Origin: Cladosporium sp. IMV 00045
Lineage: Eukaryota; Ascomycota; Dothideomycetes; Cladosporiales; Cladosporiaceae
DNA: 64,000 nt
Assembly (NCBI GenBank): GCA_001931905.2
Contig: MSJI02000275.1
Coordinates: forward strand, 19,562 to 83,561
Direction: 5' to 3'
The notes under the pieces are model-generated. The model did not search any database. It saw nothing but the letters and a program-made list of their open reading frames with translations, and was not told where the DNA came from. Made by a program: the position numbers and the translations under genes. Positions within the stretch are counted from its first letter, which is position 1, and each line of letters starts with the position of its first letter. This document shows, piece after piece, positions 9,628 through 18,745 of the stretch.

Positions 9628-12600
9628 ATGGGTGTCACAGGCCTCTGGTCCATCGTCCAGCCATGCGCACGTCCAACCAAGCTGGAAACACTGAACCGCA
9701 AGCGCCTTGCCGTCGATGCCTCGATCTGGATATACCAATTCCTGAAAGCCGTTCGCGACAAAGAGGGTAACGCTCTCCGCAATAGTCATGTAGTCGGATT
9801 CTTCCGCCGCATCTGCAAGCTCCTCTTCTTCGGCATTAAGCCCGTATTCGTCTTCGATGGCGGTGCGCCGGCACTCAAGCGCAATGTCATTCGCGCACGC
9901 AAACAGAGGAGGGAGGGCAGAAGAGACGATGCGGCCAGGACAGCGGGCAAGCGGCTAGCTGTGCAAATGCAGCGTCGCGCCGAGGAAGAAGAGCAGAAGC
10001 GGAAAGAACAGAGGGAGCGGCCTCCAGTTGAAGAAGAGGTCGTGCGCGATGAGGATCTGGTATACGTGGACGAGCTGCAGATGACAGAGCAGGAGAGGCA
10101 GCAGAACCGCAAGTTCCGCAAAACGGATGCATACCATCTCCCGGAAATGGACCACTCCATGCACGCCATGGGCGGAGAGAACGATCCTAGAATCATGAGC
10201 ATAGAAGAACTGCAGGAATATGCACGCCAGTTCGATGCGGGCGAGGACCTCAACGTGTATGACTTTTCCAAGATCGACTACGATTCGCCTTTCTTCAAGT
10301 CCCTGCCCGCCTCAGATCGCTACAATATCTTGAACGCCGCTCGACTGCGCAGTCGCCTGCGTATGGGTCACTCGAAAGAACAGCTGGACACAATGTTCCC
10401 GGATCGTATGGAGTTCTCGAAATTCCAAATCGAGCGTGTCAGGGAGAGAAACGAGCTGACGCAACGGCTGATGCATATCAACGGTATGGATGATGCGTCG
10501 TTTGGGATCAACGGCGTTGGCAGAGTGTCTGGTGAGAAAGGCAGGGAGTACGTGCTCGTCAAGAACGACGGAGTGGAGGGCGGATGGGCGTTAGGCGTTG
10601 TGAGCAATGAGGGAACCTCAGCCAACGAGGCCATTGATGTTGACAAGCCTGAGCCTGCGGTCAAAGATGAAGAGTCAGAAGAAGAGGATTTCGAAGATGT
10701 GGCGATCGAAGGTCTCAACCGATTGCCGAAGCCCACGATAAGAGAGGAACGACACGATGACAACCTCACGAGACAACGGCAGGCGTTTTACAAGTCTAGG
10801 AAACAGCAAACTGGGCGAAAACCAAAGCGGACCGTTCAGGATGATCCTAACTCGCTTTTTGTGGCTGAGCATCCCGAAGAAGACGCCGATGAGCAGGACG
10901 CTAACCAAAACCTCTTCGGCGAGGGTAGCCAAGCTGACGAGGACGAAGAACTCAACCGCGCAATAGCTCTCTCCATGCAGAAAGACGATGGAGACGATGT
11001 CCCGCAGAATCAACCCCACTCCGAGGAGGAAGATGACATGCTCGAGGTCTTCCATCAGTCGGCAGTCGAGGATGCCAAGCCTCTGCCCAAGGGCAGCGGT
11101 CGCTCCATCGCGAACATTGTAAACAAGCGCGCTTTCGATATTGCGCCTGAATCGCATGAGGTGACTTCGTTCGGCGTGCCAGCGCCCAGAAGTGAAGACG
11201 AGGGCAGCGGGAGCGAAGACGACGCTATGGACTTCCAAGCTGCGTTGGCTGAGAGCAGGCGAGGTAAACGAAAGGCTTCACCAGCAGGCCCCAGATTCAA
11301 CAATGTGCAACCCAAGCCTGCCGCCCAGCCAAAGGCGAAGGCCGACGACACAGCGAAGAAGCATGGTTTCAGCGGCCCTCTCCCCTTTGAGAAACTCGAT
11401 CTGGGAAGCAGTCTTCTTGGCAAGAAGAAGATGCAGGAGAAAAAGGAAGAGGCGGCTGGAGGCTTCGAAAAGCCCGACTTGGCGGAGAAAGAGAAGAAAA
11501 AGGCTGAGCCCTTGCCACCATGGTTCAGCGGAGATGTCGAAGCCGATATCCGCAAGCAAAGAGAGATTGAAGATGAGGACCGCAAGAAAGCTAGAGAGTT
11601 CAACAAGCAATTTCAATTCGATGATCGGGGCCAGAATTTGAGCACTTTGGCCAAAGGCGATAATAGAATCATTGACCTTGACGCTGAGGACGATGCTGGA
11701 TTCAAGAATGGCGAAATCATTGATCTGGATGCGGACGAAGATAAGCCGGACGATGAAGGTGCTGACTTCGAACCGGCTGATATCGATCAGAGCAACTCTG
11801 AAGCTCAGTCGGTTGCACCGACCAGCTTGGGTGACGTTGCAGACGAAGTACGTGCTCGACCACCGACACCTGGCGAGAAGGATAATAAGCAGCCTACACC
11901 AACAAAGCCAACCGCGAGACCACCCTTCCAACAAGATGACAGTAGCGATGAAAGCGAAACCTTTACGCCGCAATTTGATGATGCTGCTGAAAAGGCAGAC
12001 GAACAGGAAACCGTGCAATCAACCATCGAAAAAGTGAGAGATAACGAGGAGCATGCAGAGAAGCCACAGCGACTATCTAAGCAGTCATTTACCGAAAAGC
12101 CGGAAGAGGTTGACGATGAACAGCTAGAGTGGAGTGACAGCGAGGATGAACCCTCCAAGGCTATGCAAAAACTCAAGGAGAGATCGGCTGAACCTGCAGG
12201 CGGCAATGTACAGAAAGCATCGCGATCACCATCTGCTGAGTTCGAAGACGTCGACATGAACGCTAGTGCGCCGCCAAAGCCAGCATCGCCGCCTGCAAAA
12301 GAGCCTTCCTTCGAGACGGAGGAAATTCCTTTCGACCCAGACGCGAACGATGCTAATGCCTCTGGTCTTGCCAACCAAGAAGCGATATCAGCCGAAGATG
12401 GAGAGGACGAATTTGACGACTTCTCAGACCCCGAGGACATGGAAATCCTACGTGCTCTGGCGCAAGAAGCCGAAGAACACGCTCGCTTCGCCAGTACCCT
12501 GAACAACAAGCCGACAGCCCAGAACATCGCAGACTATGAGAACGAGCTTAAGCAACTACGCAATCAGCAAAAGAAAGACCGTAGAGACGCTGACGAAGTC

Positions 12601-13707
12601 ACTCACATCATGATCACAGAGTGTCAACAGCTACTGCGCCTTTTCGGCCTACCCTATGTCACCGCACCGATGGAAGCCGAAGCGCAGTGTGCAGAGCTCG
12701 TTCAACTCGGCCTCGTCGACGGAATCGTCACCGACGACAGCGATTGCTTCCTATTCGGCGGCACCAGAATCTACAAGAACTTCTTCAACCAAGCTAAATT
12801 CGTCGAATGCTACCTGGCCTCAGACTTTGAGAAAGAGTTCGACCTCACCCGCCAGAAGATGATCGACGTCGCCCACCTGCTCGGCTCAGACTATACCGAA
12901 GGCCTCCCCGGCGTCGGCCCCGTGACCGCGCTCGAAATCATCGGCGAGTTCCCTCACCTGTCCGATTTTAGGACGTGGTTCGAAGGCGTGCAAGCGCAGA
13001 CAATCACGAAGGAAGACGACAAGACCAGCTCTTTCCGCAGAAAGTTCCGCCGCAACGCGACGAAACTCTTCCTCCCGCCCTCCTTTCCCGACTCCCGCGT
13101 CAACGACGCTTACACCGGCCCGGAAGTCGACTCTGACCCTCAGCAGTTCCAATGGGGTGTCCCGGATCTGGACGCTCTGCGTGGCTTCCTCATGGCGACT
13201 GTGGGCTGGTCTCAGGAGCGCACGGATGAGGTCCTCGTGCCTGTCATCCGCGATATGAACAGGCGCATGGACGAGGGCACGCAATCGAATATCACAAAAT
13301 TCTTCGATGGCTCGGTCGGCGTCGGCGCCGCGGGCAAGGGCCCTGGTGGTGAGACTTTCGCGCCTAGGAAGAGGCTTGAGGGCGCGAGTAAGCGCATGGG
13401 CGGCGCGTTGCAGAGGATGGCGGCGCAGGCTAAGAGACGGAGGGGTGGTGGGTCGGAATCTGCTGAGCCTGAGGGCGAGGCTGGTGCTAGTGAGGTTGCG
13501 AATGCGAGTGGAGACGCGGGTGAGGAGGTCACTAAGGCTAAGCCAAAAGGTCGCAAGAGAAAGCAGGCGCCTGTTAAAGAAGAGGAAGAAGTAGGGGATG
13601 AAGAAGAAGAGAGTGAGTTTGAGGCCCCTGCAAGGAAAAGTCGCAGAGGGAGAGGTGGTGCGAAGACTTCAAGAGGGAGAGGGAAAAAGGCTGCTCGTGT
13701 TGATTAG
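9628..13707 (+). CDS. rad2: DNA repair endonuclease Rad2 (XPG)
   Basis: Rad2/XPG is the structure-specific endonuclease that cuts 3' of the lesion in nucleotide excision repair, in the nucleus with TFIIH. The gene is one uninterrupted frame of 1359 residues. The XPG-N domain fills residues 1-100 with metal ligands D30 (AVDAS) and D77 (FDGG). The XPG-I domain lies near 1000-1100, with E1016/E1018 (MEAEAQC), D1037/D1039 (DDSD) and a helix-hairpin-helix motif (GLPGVGP) just after D1088. Between them is the usual long acidic spacer, with a ubiquitin-interacting-like motif near 437-455 (EELNRAIALSMQ). A PCNA-binding PIP box is at 1219-1226 (QSNITKFF). The tail is basic and Gly/Arg-rich, likely a nuclear localisation signal. 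The start fits the invariant MGVTGLW of the family. Confidence 0.98.
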   Translation: MGVTGLWSIVQPCARPTKLETLNRKRLAVDASIWIYQFLKAVRDKEGNALRNSHVVGFFRRICKLLFFGIKPVFVFDGGAPALKRNVIRARKQRREGRRDDAARTAGKRLAVQMQRRAEEEEQKRKEQRERPPVEEEVVRDEDLVYVDELQMTEQERQQNRKFRKTDAYHLPEMDHSMHAMGGENDPRIMSIEELQEYARQFDAGEDLNVYDFSKIDYDSPFFKSLPASDRYNILNAARLRSRLRMGHSKEQLDTMFPDRMEFSKFQIERVRERNELTQRLMHINGMDDASFGINGVGRVSGEKGREYVLVKNDGVEGGWALGVVSNEGTSANEAIDVDKPEPAVKDEESEEEDFEDVAIEGLNRLPKPTIREERHDDNLTRQRQAFYKSRKQQTGRKPKRTVQDDPNSLFVAEHPEEDADEQDANQNLFGEGSQADEDEELNRAIALSMQKDDGDDVPQNQPHSEEEDDMLEVFHQSAVEDAKPLPKGSGRSIANIVNKRAFDIAPESHEVTSFGVPAPRSEDEGSGSEDDAMDFQAALAESRRGKRKASPAGPRFNNVQPKPAAQPKAKADDTAKKHGFSGPLPFEKLDLGSSLLGKKKMQEKKEEAAGGFEKPDLAEKEKKKAEPLPPWFSGDVEADIRKQREIEDEDRKKAREFNKQFQFDDRGQNLSTLAKGDNRIIDLDAEDDAGFKNGEIIDLDADEDKPDDEGADFEPADIDQSNSEAQSVAPTSLGDVADEVRARPPTPGEKDNKQPTPTKPTARPPFQQDDSSDESETFTPQFDDAAEKADEQETVQSTIEKVRDNEEHAEKPQRLSKQSFTEKPEEVDDEQLEWSDSEDEPSKAMQKLKERSAEPAGGNVQKASRSPSAEFEDVDMNASAPPKPASPPAKEPSFETEEIPFDPDANDANASGLANQEAISAEDGEDEFDDFSDPEDMEILRALAQEAEEHARFASTLNNKPTAQNIADYENELKQLRNQQKKDRRDADEVTHIMITECQQLLRLFGLPYVTAPMEAEAQCAELVQLGLVDGIVTDDSDCFLFGGTRIYKNFFNQAKFVECYLASDFEKEFDLTRQKMIDVAHLLGSDYTEGLPGVGPVTALEIIGEFPHLSDFRTWFEGVQAQTITKEDDKTSSFRRKFRRNATKLFLPPSFPDSRVNDAYTGPEVDSDPQQFQWGVPDLDALRGFLMATVGWSQERTDEVLVPVIRDMNRRMDEGTQSNITKFFDGSVGVGAAGKGPGGETFAPRKRLEGASKRMGGALQRMAAQAKRRRGGGSESAEPEGEAGASEVANASGDAGEEVTKAKPKGRKRKQAPVKEEEEVGDEEEESEFEAPARKSRRGRGGAKTSRGRGKKAARVD

Positions 13708-14111
13708 ACTTGCCTGGTGGTTTCTACCTGTCTCTCTGTCTTAGAAATCCCTTCCCAATGATTCTCATGCATATCCTATCAGCTTCATGCTCACCTGGAA
13801 AAGCTAGTGATTCTGCCAATCTATGTATCTCGACGACCTTAGCGATGTTCCCTGTGCATACAAATAACTTCTGCCAACTGTTTATAACATTTTTAATACT
13901 TAAAAGCTGTGCATTAACTTGTAACACTACTTGTGATACTTGGAAAATACCTTTTGCAGATCATATATAACATTCTCGATACCAACAAGCTGCGCATTAA
14001 TCGTATGTCGTGTCTCTTCATCTTACTACTAGTTGCGAACTCACCATATACTACTACTTATATTGCTACTTGTAATACCACTTGCAATGCTTACAATACG
14101 ACTTCTGCAAA
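13708..14111. repeat. Degenerate repeat units downstream of rad2
   Basis: No intact gene. At least three diverged units recur, roughly at 13857-13920, 13938-14000 and 14095-14155 (the last reaching into the adjacent frame). Each contains an ACTTCTGC-like start, a CGATACC-like core and an AAGC-GTGCAT-like end. Read on the minus strand they give related peptides such as GIGKVVHDLQKS and GIENVIYDLQKV. A second motif (EHEADRIC at about 13780) is shared with 16735-16870. The repeats look like remnants of repeated coding sequence with stops between them. Confidence 0.45.
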
Positions 14112-14978
14112 TCATGCACAACCTTTCCGATACCTGCAAGCCGTGCATAAAACCGTCTGCTTCTTCTCCGTCCGCTTGTTGCCAGTTCCGAACGTATATG
14201 GCTGGTTGCTAGACCGACACATGCTACAAGCATTGCCGCCTCTGAACTTGGCCCTCGCACATTGAGTATAGACACTACACTGCAGTCCAGGTCTGCTACA
14301 CCGAGCGCATTCCCCTCCATTGGCGACGGTCTCGCCGAGCTCCGTCTCTTCAATCCTGCCGATATGCGTAAACCGCCGCTGATCAGCAATCGATGACTGC
14401 GTCCACTCTTCGTCGATTTTGCTCCAGAATTGCACCTCTTCAATGGGTCGTCGATGCTTGGTCGCAGATTGTGCCTTCCCCTTTTTTGTCGACGGCTTTG
14501 TTGCAGTGCGACCTCACCTTTGCTGTGGCAAGTGAGGCGGGGTTACACTAGACATCTTGCGTTTGCGGCTCGGAGTGGACGAGGCAAGAGCATCATGTCC
14601 ATATTGCTGTGGGGGATCAGAGAGGGTGTTAAATACACCGATTGGCCCTTTGGATATGTATGGAGTGGAACTGAACGAGGGTAGCTTGCCACGCCGGACA
14701 TGTTGCTTCCGTGTTGAGTCTGCGAGCCGTTGTTGTTGCTGCTCGTGCTTTTCTGGCAATGCTGCGAGGTGTCGTTGTTGCTGCAGTTTTTCCGGCGAAG
14801 CTGCCAGCCGTTCGTGTTGTTGCTCTTGCTCTTCCGACAACGCTGCGGGCTGTCGTGGTTGCTGCTGCTTTTCCGGCAAGTCTGCGAGCAGTTTTTGTTG
14901 CTGCTGCTCGTCGAATGTGACGCCCATTGCGTTGCATGCCTCTATCGCTGATCGAAATAGATCATAGTTTTCATCCAT
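14112..14978 (-). pseudogene. Q-rich, Cys-rich hypothetical frame broken by TGA
   Basis: An ATG at 14978 (context ACCATGG) opens 154 codons that end at TGA 14514-14516. The same frame then continues for 133 codons to a stop at 14112-14114. The part just after the TGA still looks like protein: Lys-rich, then EEVQFWSKIDEEW. The first half has about five copies of a 13-16 residue Gln-rich repeat (AALPEK, LAASPEK variants, about 14717-14895). The second half ends in a cysteine-rich segment with CARC, GGNACSMC and CTAC pairs, which could bind zinc. AG|GTGAGG at the TGA resembles a splice donor, but no YAG acceptor nearby restores the frame. A CGA-to-TGA change is the simplest reading; stop readthrough or a base error are alternatives. 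Function unknown. Confidence 0.55.
14717..14895 (-). repeat. Tandem repeat coding Gln-rich peptide units
   Basis: About five imperfect units of 39-48 bases lie in tandem. On the plus strand they show as recurring TTGTTGC and GCTGCGA blocks. They encode units like LAALPEKHEQQQQR inside the interrupted gene at 14112-14978. Confidence 0.6.
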
Positions 14979-15403
14979 GGTTGCGGGTGAAAGTCGTGGT
15001 GGGGTGAAGGTAAGATGCTGCAAATCGTGTTGGAGTGAACGGTTGATTGCCAGGTTTGGCAGTCGCGAAATTTAATACCTATGTAGGTAACTATGGGACG
15101 TATAGGAAGCAAATTATCTTTTCTTTTTGAACAAATCTTACACTTTGATGGAAACATTCCCAAGCGAAAACGACATGGGCTCAAATTGAGAGCGCACATC
15201 CCACCAACTGGAGTGCATCTGTCCGCAAATTGCGATTTCTCTGGCGGCCCAAGGACCTGGTATCATCCTTGTCATCAGGGAGACGGTCGGTTGTAGATCG
15301 ATACCGATCAGAGCGATGGAGACCGTTTGATAAATCTTTTCTGGCCTGTAGACCATGCATCATGTGGTCGTACGCCTTCCTGTTCGGGATCTTCGAATCA
15401 GAA

Positions 15404-16652
15404 TCAGGCAGCGATCGCTGCTGCCATCCCCCAGCTATCAAACCGAATCCACGAACCCCCCAAGATGTCCCATTTGGTAATGTTATCGGTCTTATCCATA
15501 GCCTCAATGCAAGAGCGCCATGCATCTGGTCCGAGGGCCGCCTGTACACTCGCAAAAGAGTCCTGTTGGATCTTGACGTCGAAGTGGATGGGCGGGACCG
15601 ACAGGAAGAACAGAGCCAGCAACTCGAGGCAACATGAAAATCCGTCAAGATAAGTTGCAACACATGGTGTTGATCGCGGAAAGCGTGCATGCAACCGGAC
15701 TATAACAACAGCCAGCTGAATGGTCCGGAAGATCGACCTAGCAACGAGTCCAGTTTTTTTTTCGCGTTGTGAGCTATATGATTTTGATGCGAGGCACTTC
15801 GAAGTTGCGGTCGATGGTGCCATAGGGAACAGAGAGGAAGGTACACCAATGATTAGAATGAGCGGATTGGAAGTCGGTCGGATTTTGGTTAGATGCTGAT
15901 GCGTCCAGGATTCAAGATCTCGATAATTGCTCTTCGTCCATTTTGAATTTTCATTGCTCCTTCGTGCCAGGAAGATAGTGGTTGGTTGAGTGTCCAGTGT
16001 AGTAAGAACGTCAGGCATCGAGATCTCGTTGAATCCCACCGGCTCGGACGGCTGATATCGCAGCGTGCACCAAGGCTCACCACTCGTCATCGAGAACACC
16101 GAAGTCGGGAGTCTAGCAATGATATCTTGATTCCACGAAAAGAGCGAGAGGCCGCGTTCACGTCACAATGGCGACGATGGAGTACCCTGGGAATAGGAAA
16201 GGTTCACCACAAACGCACGTCGCGGCTTGCCCGAATAAAAAGTGGAGTCGTAAACAGCCAGGAATGCCATGAAAGATGCGCTTGTTCCTCCAATCGACGA
16301 GCAGATTTTGATTGTCGAATTGATTGCTGACGTGTTCATCGTTGACATGTTCATTGCTGACGTGTTCGTTGCCATGACCGTGGAATAGACACGTCTCACC
16401 CCGGCGTGTAAAGCACAAGAACAACCCATCCTCTGATGTGGAATGGGATTCTTTGAGGTGTGAAGTCATCTGATCAAGGGTGAGCGTTGATACTGTGCAG
16501 CCTTTGAATTGACAGCAAAGACCTCCATGGAAAAGACTTGGATCACTGGCTCTGGTAAGGATCGTATGCGTGTCCAGTAGATGTGCTTGGCCAGGGGGGT
16601 AGTATCCTTGCATCCAGAAAGAGTATTGGTTTGGATGCGTAAAAAATGCCAT
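15404..16652 (-). pseudogene. Hypothetical frame with C2H2-like start, broken by TGA
   Basis: From ATG 16652 a frame encodes MAFFTHPNQYSF and a C2H2-like segment (CCQFKGC, then SHLKESH). A donor at 16399 (GTGAGA) and acceptors at 16357 or 16327 join it in phase 1 to a second frame starting SAINSTIKI. That frame reads through VYDSTFYSGK and VVNLSYSQG, meets TGA at 16163-16165, and continues in the same frame as protein-like sequence (LFSWNQDIIARL, SGEPWCTLRY) to a stop at 15404. There is one hydrophobic patch near the end (CCLELLALFFLSV). I do not recognise the family. The TGA sits where CGA (Arg) would fit, so this is probably a decayed gene. The start and the intron are tentative. Confidence 0.4.
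16323..16367 (-). repeat. Three tandem 15-bp units
   Basis: Three adjacent 15-base units lie at 16323-16337, 16338-16352 and 16353-16367. The first and third are identical; the middle one differs at three positions. On the minus strand units one and three each contain GTCAG|CA, so they are two equivalent candidate splice acceptors 30 bases apart. Confidence 0.85.
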
Positions 16653-17180
16653 GTCATTTGTTGAGTAGACGAATGGCAATTCAAAGATTTCCCATGGACT
16701 GTCCCTGTGTGCATCTGCAAAGGCCTTTTCGACTACGCATATGCATGTTCCATCAGCTTCATGCTCTGCTAAGCACGTTAGTGATTTGGCGATCTGTATC
16801 TGTAGAAACCTCACCAATCATCCTTATGCACGTCCCATCAGCTTCAAACTCATCCACAGACCCAAGCAGCGCCGAGGTACATACCTTTGAGGAGCAGGAT
16901 TTCTGTAAATCCCTTATGCTTGTACCATCATCTCCCGCCTGTTCACTTACGCCATTGACTACTGAGACGCTCTCCCCAGAAACGCACGCTCTCGAAAACA
17001 CTCATGCATATACCAACGTCTTCCATACACTATCCAAGCCTGCCTGCCATTGAGATACCCTTATCCCAAACACCCTTATCCTCGTGACCTCCATGCTCAT
17101 CCCATCGCCCCTGGTACACCAGCCCTGCAAACCTCCCATTGAGACATGTAAAAAAAGAAAAGGGGGAAAAAAAAAAAAGC
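16653..17180. repeat. Diverged repeat units, no intact gene
   Basis: Units at about 16735-16800 and 16805-16870 resemble the unit near 13750-13830: each has a CATGC/TATGCA block, then CATCAGCTTCA. On the minus strand they encode EHEADGTCI and FEADGTCIRMIGE, against EHEADRICMRIIGK at 13.78 kb. A weaker unit near 16905-16950 reads DDGTSIRDLQKS. An A-rich tract lies at 17150-17178, just beyond the stop of the next gene. Confidence 0.45.
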
Positions 17181-18338
17181 CTACCTGTATCTCCTCATCC
17201 GCTCGCCGTTCATCAAGTAAACGATCTCGGCAATGTCCATCCAGTCGAGCATGCCGTGGTCGCGCGCCAGATCCACAACATCCGCCCAAGGCTGGCCTCC
17301 GAGATCCAGCCATTTCTGGTCTTTGACGCTCTCCTCTTTCCACCAGCGCGCAAGCCCTGGTCGTATAATGTCCGAGTCGAAAGGGTGGTTTTTGCGACGA
17401 GCCTTTTTGAACCGCCTGACATACTCATCGTAGATCCTCATCTTGCCGTAGGCGATCGCAGCATCGTACTGACCCCAGAAGAGCGCGGAGAATTTTCCAG
17501 TCATTTGAGCATAATGCGAGATGCCTCCGAAGTCCCCAGTCCATAGGTCTCGCTGATGCACGCTGATTTCGCAGCCCTCCAGACCTGGATAGTCAATACG
17601 CGAGCGACCGCCCGTGGGGTCATGCGGAAAGGTAACGCCATCTACTCGTAGGAAAGTGAGCATGGACCCTTGGAATCCGTGGAAAGGAGGCACCATGTAA
17701 TGATCGAAGAAAAAGCTCCGATAGTCGTCGTCGTCGATCGGAAAGCCGGGTTGAATTGTCATGAGGTCAGTCTCATCTTCCTCCGTTACCATCAGATCTG
17801 CAACTTCGAGTTCTTTGTTGATCTGAGGGGTGCGGAGCACGTATTGCATGTTCGTGTAGGGCTCGCCTAACCTGCGCAGAGCCTGCGCAGCATCGTAGAG
17901 CTTCGGCACTCGCCAGAAGTAGAGGCAGCACTGGCTGGCGTAGTGCTTCTCCCAGAGATCTTTGACTTCATTGTTGACCTCTTTGCATGTGACGAGCAAG
18001 TTGACGTAAGTGGACAGATCGTTGTTTGGCCATTCTTCAGGTTCGCGATATACGCTGAGGTCGGTTACGGGTCGCTGGCGGTTTTCGGTGAGGTCGATGA
18101 AGATGTAATGGTAGGTCTCGAGGCGGAGCTCAGGAGGGAGCTTCATCAGCGGGAAGGTCTTCGCTGTCGCAGCCGCTCGAGTCCGATCCATCGGTGCGTC
18201 GGCATCCTGCGGCATGCCTACCGCACCTTCCGAAGGAGTTTGGTTGGTTTGAGGGTCGAAATTGTATGGCTTGACGTTTGAGAGCGAGGAGCTATTGTGC
18301 TGCTTGCGGGTTGAAAGTGCTGAGTCGGCGGAAGCCAT
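17181..18338 (-). CDS. Hypothetical protein with F-box-like motif
   Basis: A single coding exon gives 385 residues from ATG 18338. An F-box-like segment sits near residues 60-80 (FPLMKLPPELRLETYHYIF), the pattern of short fungal F-box-like proteins that pair with Skp1 in SCF ubiquitin ligases. The rest is the usual lineage-specific partner region, with acidic (IDDDDYRSFFFDH) and aromatic patches. The start is preferred over an ATG 270 bases upstream, because that extension looks like a leader: it has a GTAAGT donor and CACAG/ATAG acceptors near 18447 and 18390 and could carry a 5' UTR intron. The last codons run into a CAG|GTAGGC site, so a short 3' exon cannot be excluded. F-box assignment is moderate, coding status strong. 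Confidence 0.78.
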   Translation of the reverse strand: MASADSALSTRKQHNSSSLSNVKPYNFDPQTNQTPSEGAVGMPQDADAPMDRTRAAATAKTFPLMKLPPELRLETYHYIFIDLTENRQRPVTDLSVYREPEEWPNNDLSTYVNLLVTCKEVNNEVKDLWEKHYASQCCLYFWRVPKLYDAAQALRRLGEPYTNMQYVLRTPQINKELEVADLMVTEEDETDLMTIQPGFPIDDDDYRSFFFDHYMVPPFHGFQGSMLTFLRVDGVTFPHDPTGGRSRIDYPGLEGCEISVHQRDLWTGDFGGISHYAQMTGKFSALFWGQYDAAIAYGKMRIYDEYVRRFKKARRKNHPFDSDIIRPGLARWWKEESVKDQKWLDLGGQPWADVVDLARDHGMLDWMDIAEIVYLMNGERMRRYR

Positions 18339-18745
18339 AGTGGCGTGGATCCAATGCTTCTGGGGAGCTTCTCGTCGAGGTTTTATACCTATTGTCTGTG
18401 ATACGCTTGAAAGGATGGAGACTTTGACCAGTTGAGAGAGACTTACCGTCGGTGTGATGTGGTTATATCGTTGAGCGTGCGTCTTGATGTCGAAGAAAGG
18501 AGCTTGTGGGTGGCGAGGAGAAGAGCGAGGTTTGCTGTCACAGCCATTGATCAAGGAAGCTGCGTCCGGCGAGCGCACCTTCCCAATGCAAACCACGGGA
18601 TCTCCCACAAGCTCGTGATAAAAGACGTCACTTCATGACACCTCGCTCAAAGACACCATACTCGCGTAATGGAATCAGCCATTGAGTCCTTGAAATATTC
18701 ATGTTCTGTTTGCTTGTACAATTACCTACGCTTGTTCATACTCAA
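18339..18745. other. Intergenic, leader of 17181-18338 and SSADH 3' end
   Basis: This 407-base gap holds the probable 5' leader (with a likely intron, donor near 18447) of the hypothetical gene and the 3' end of the dehydrogenase gene. No other gene is seen. Confidence 0.5.

Noticed and set aside
14422..14518. Intron removing the TGA at 14514 through AG|GTGAGG
   Set aside because: The only in-phase acceptor is CTGGAG, not a YAG; other AGs are in the wrong phase.
15408..15421. 14-bp palindrome GCAGCGATCGCTGC
   Set aside because: Lies at the end of a coding-like frame of Ala codons (GCN), so symmetry is easily due to codon content.
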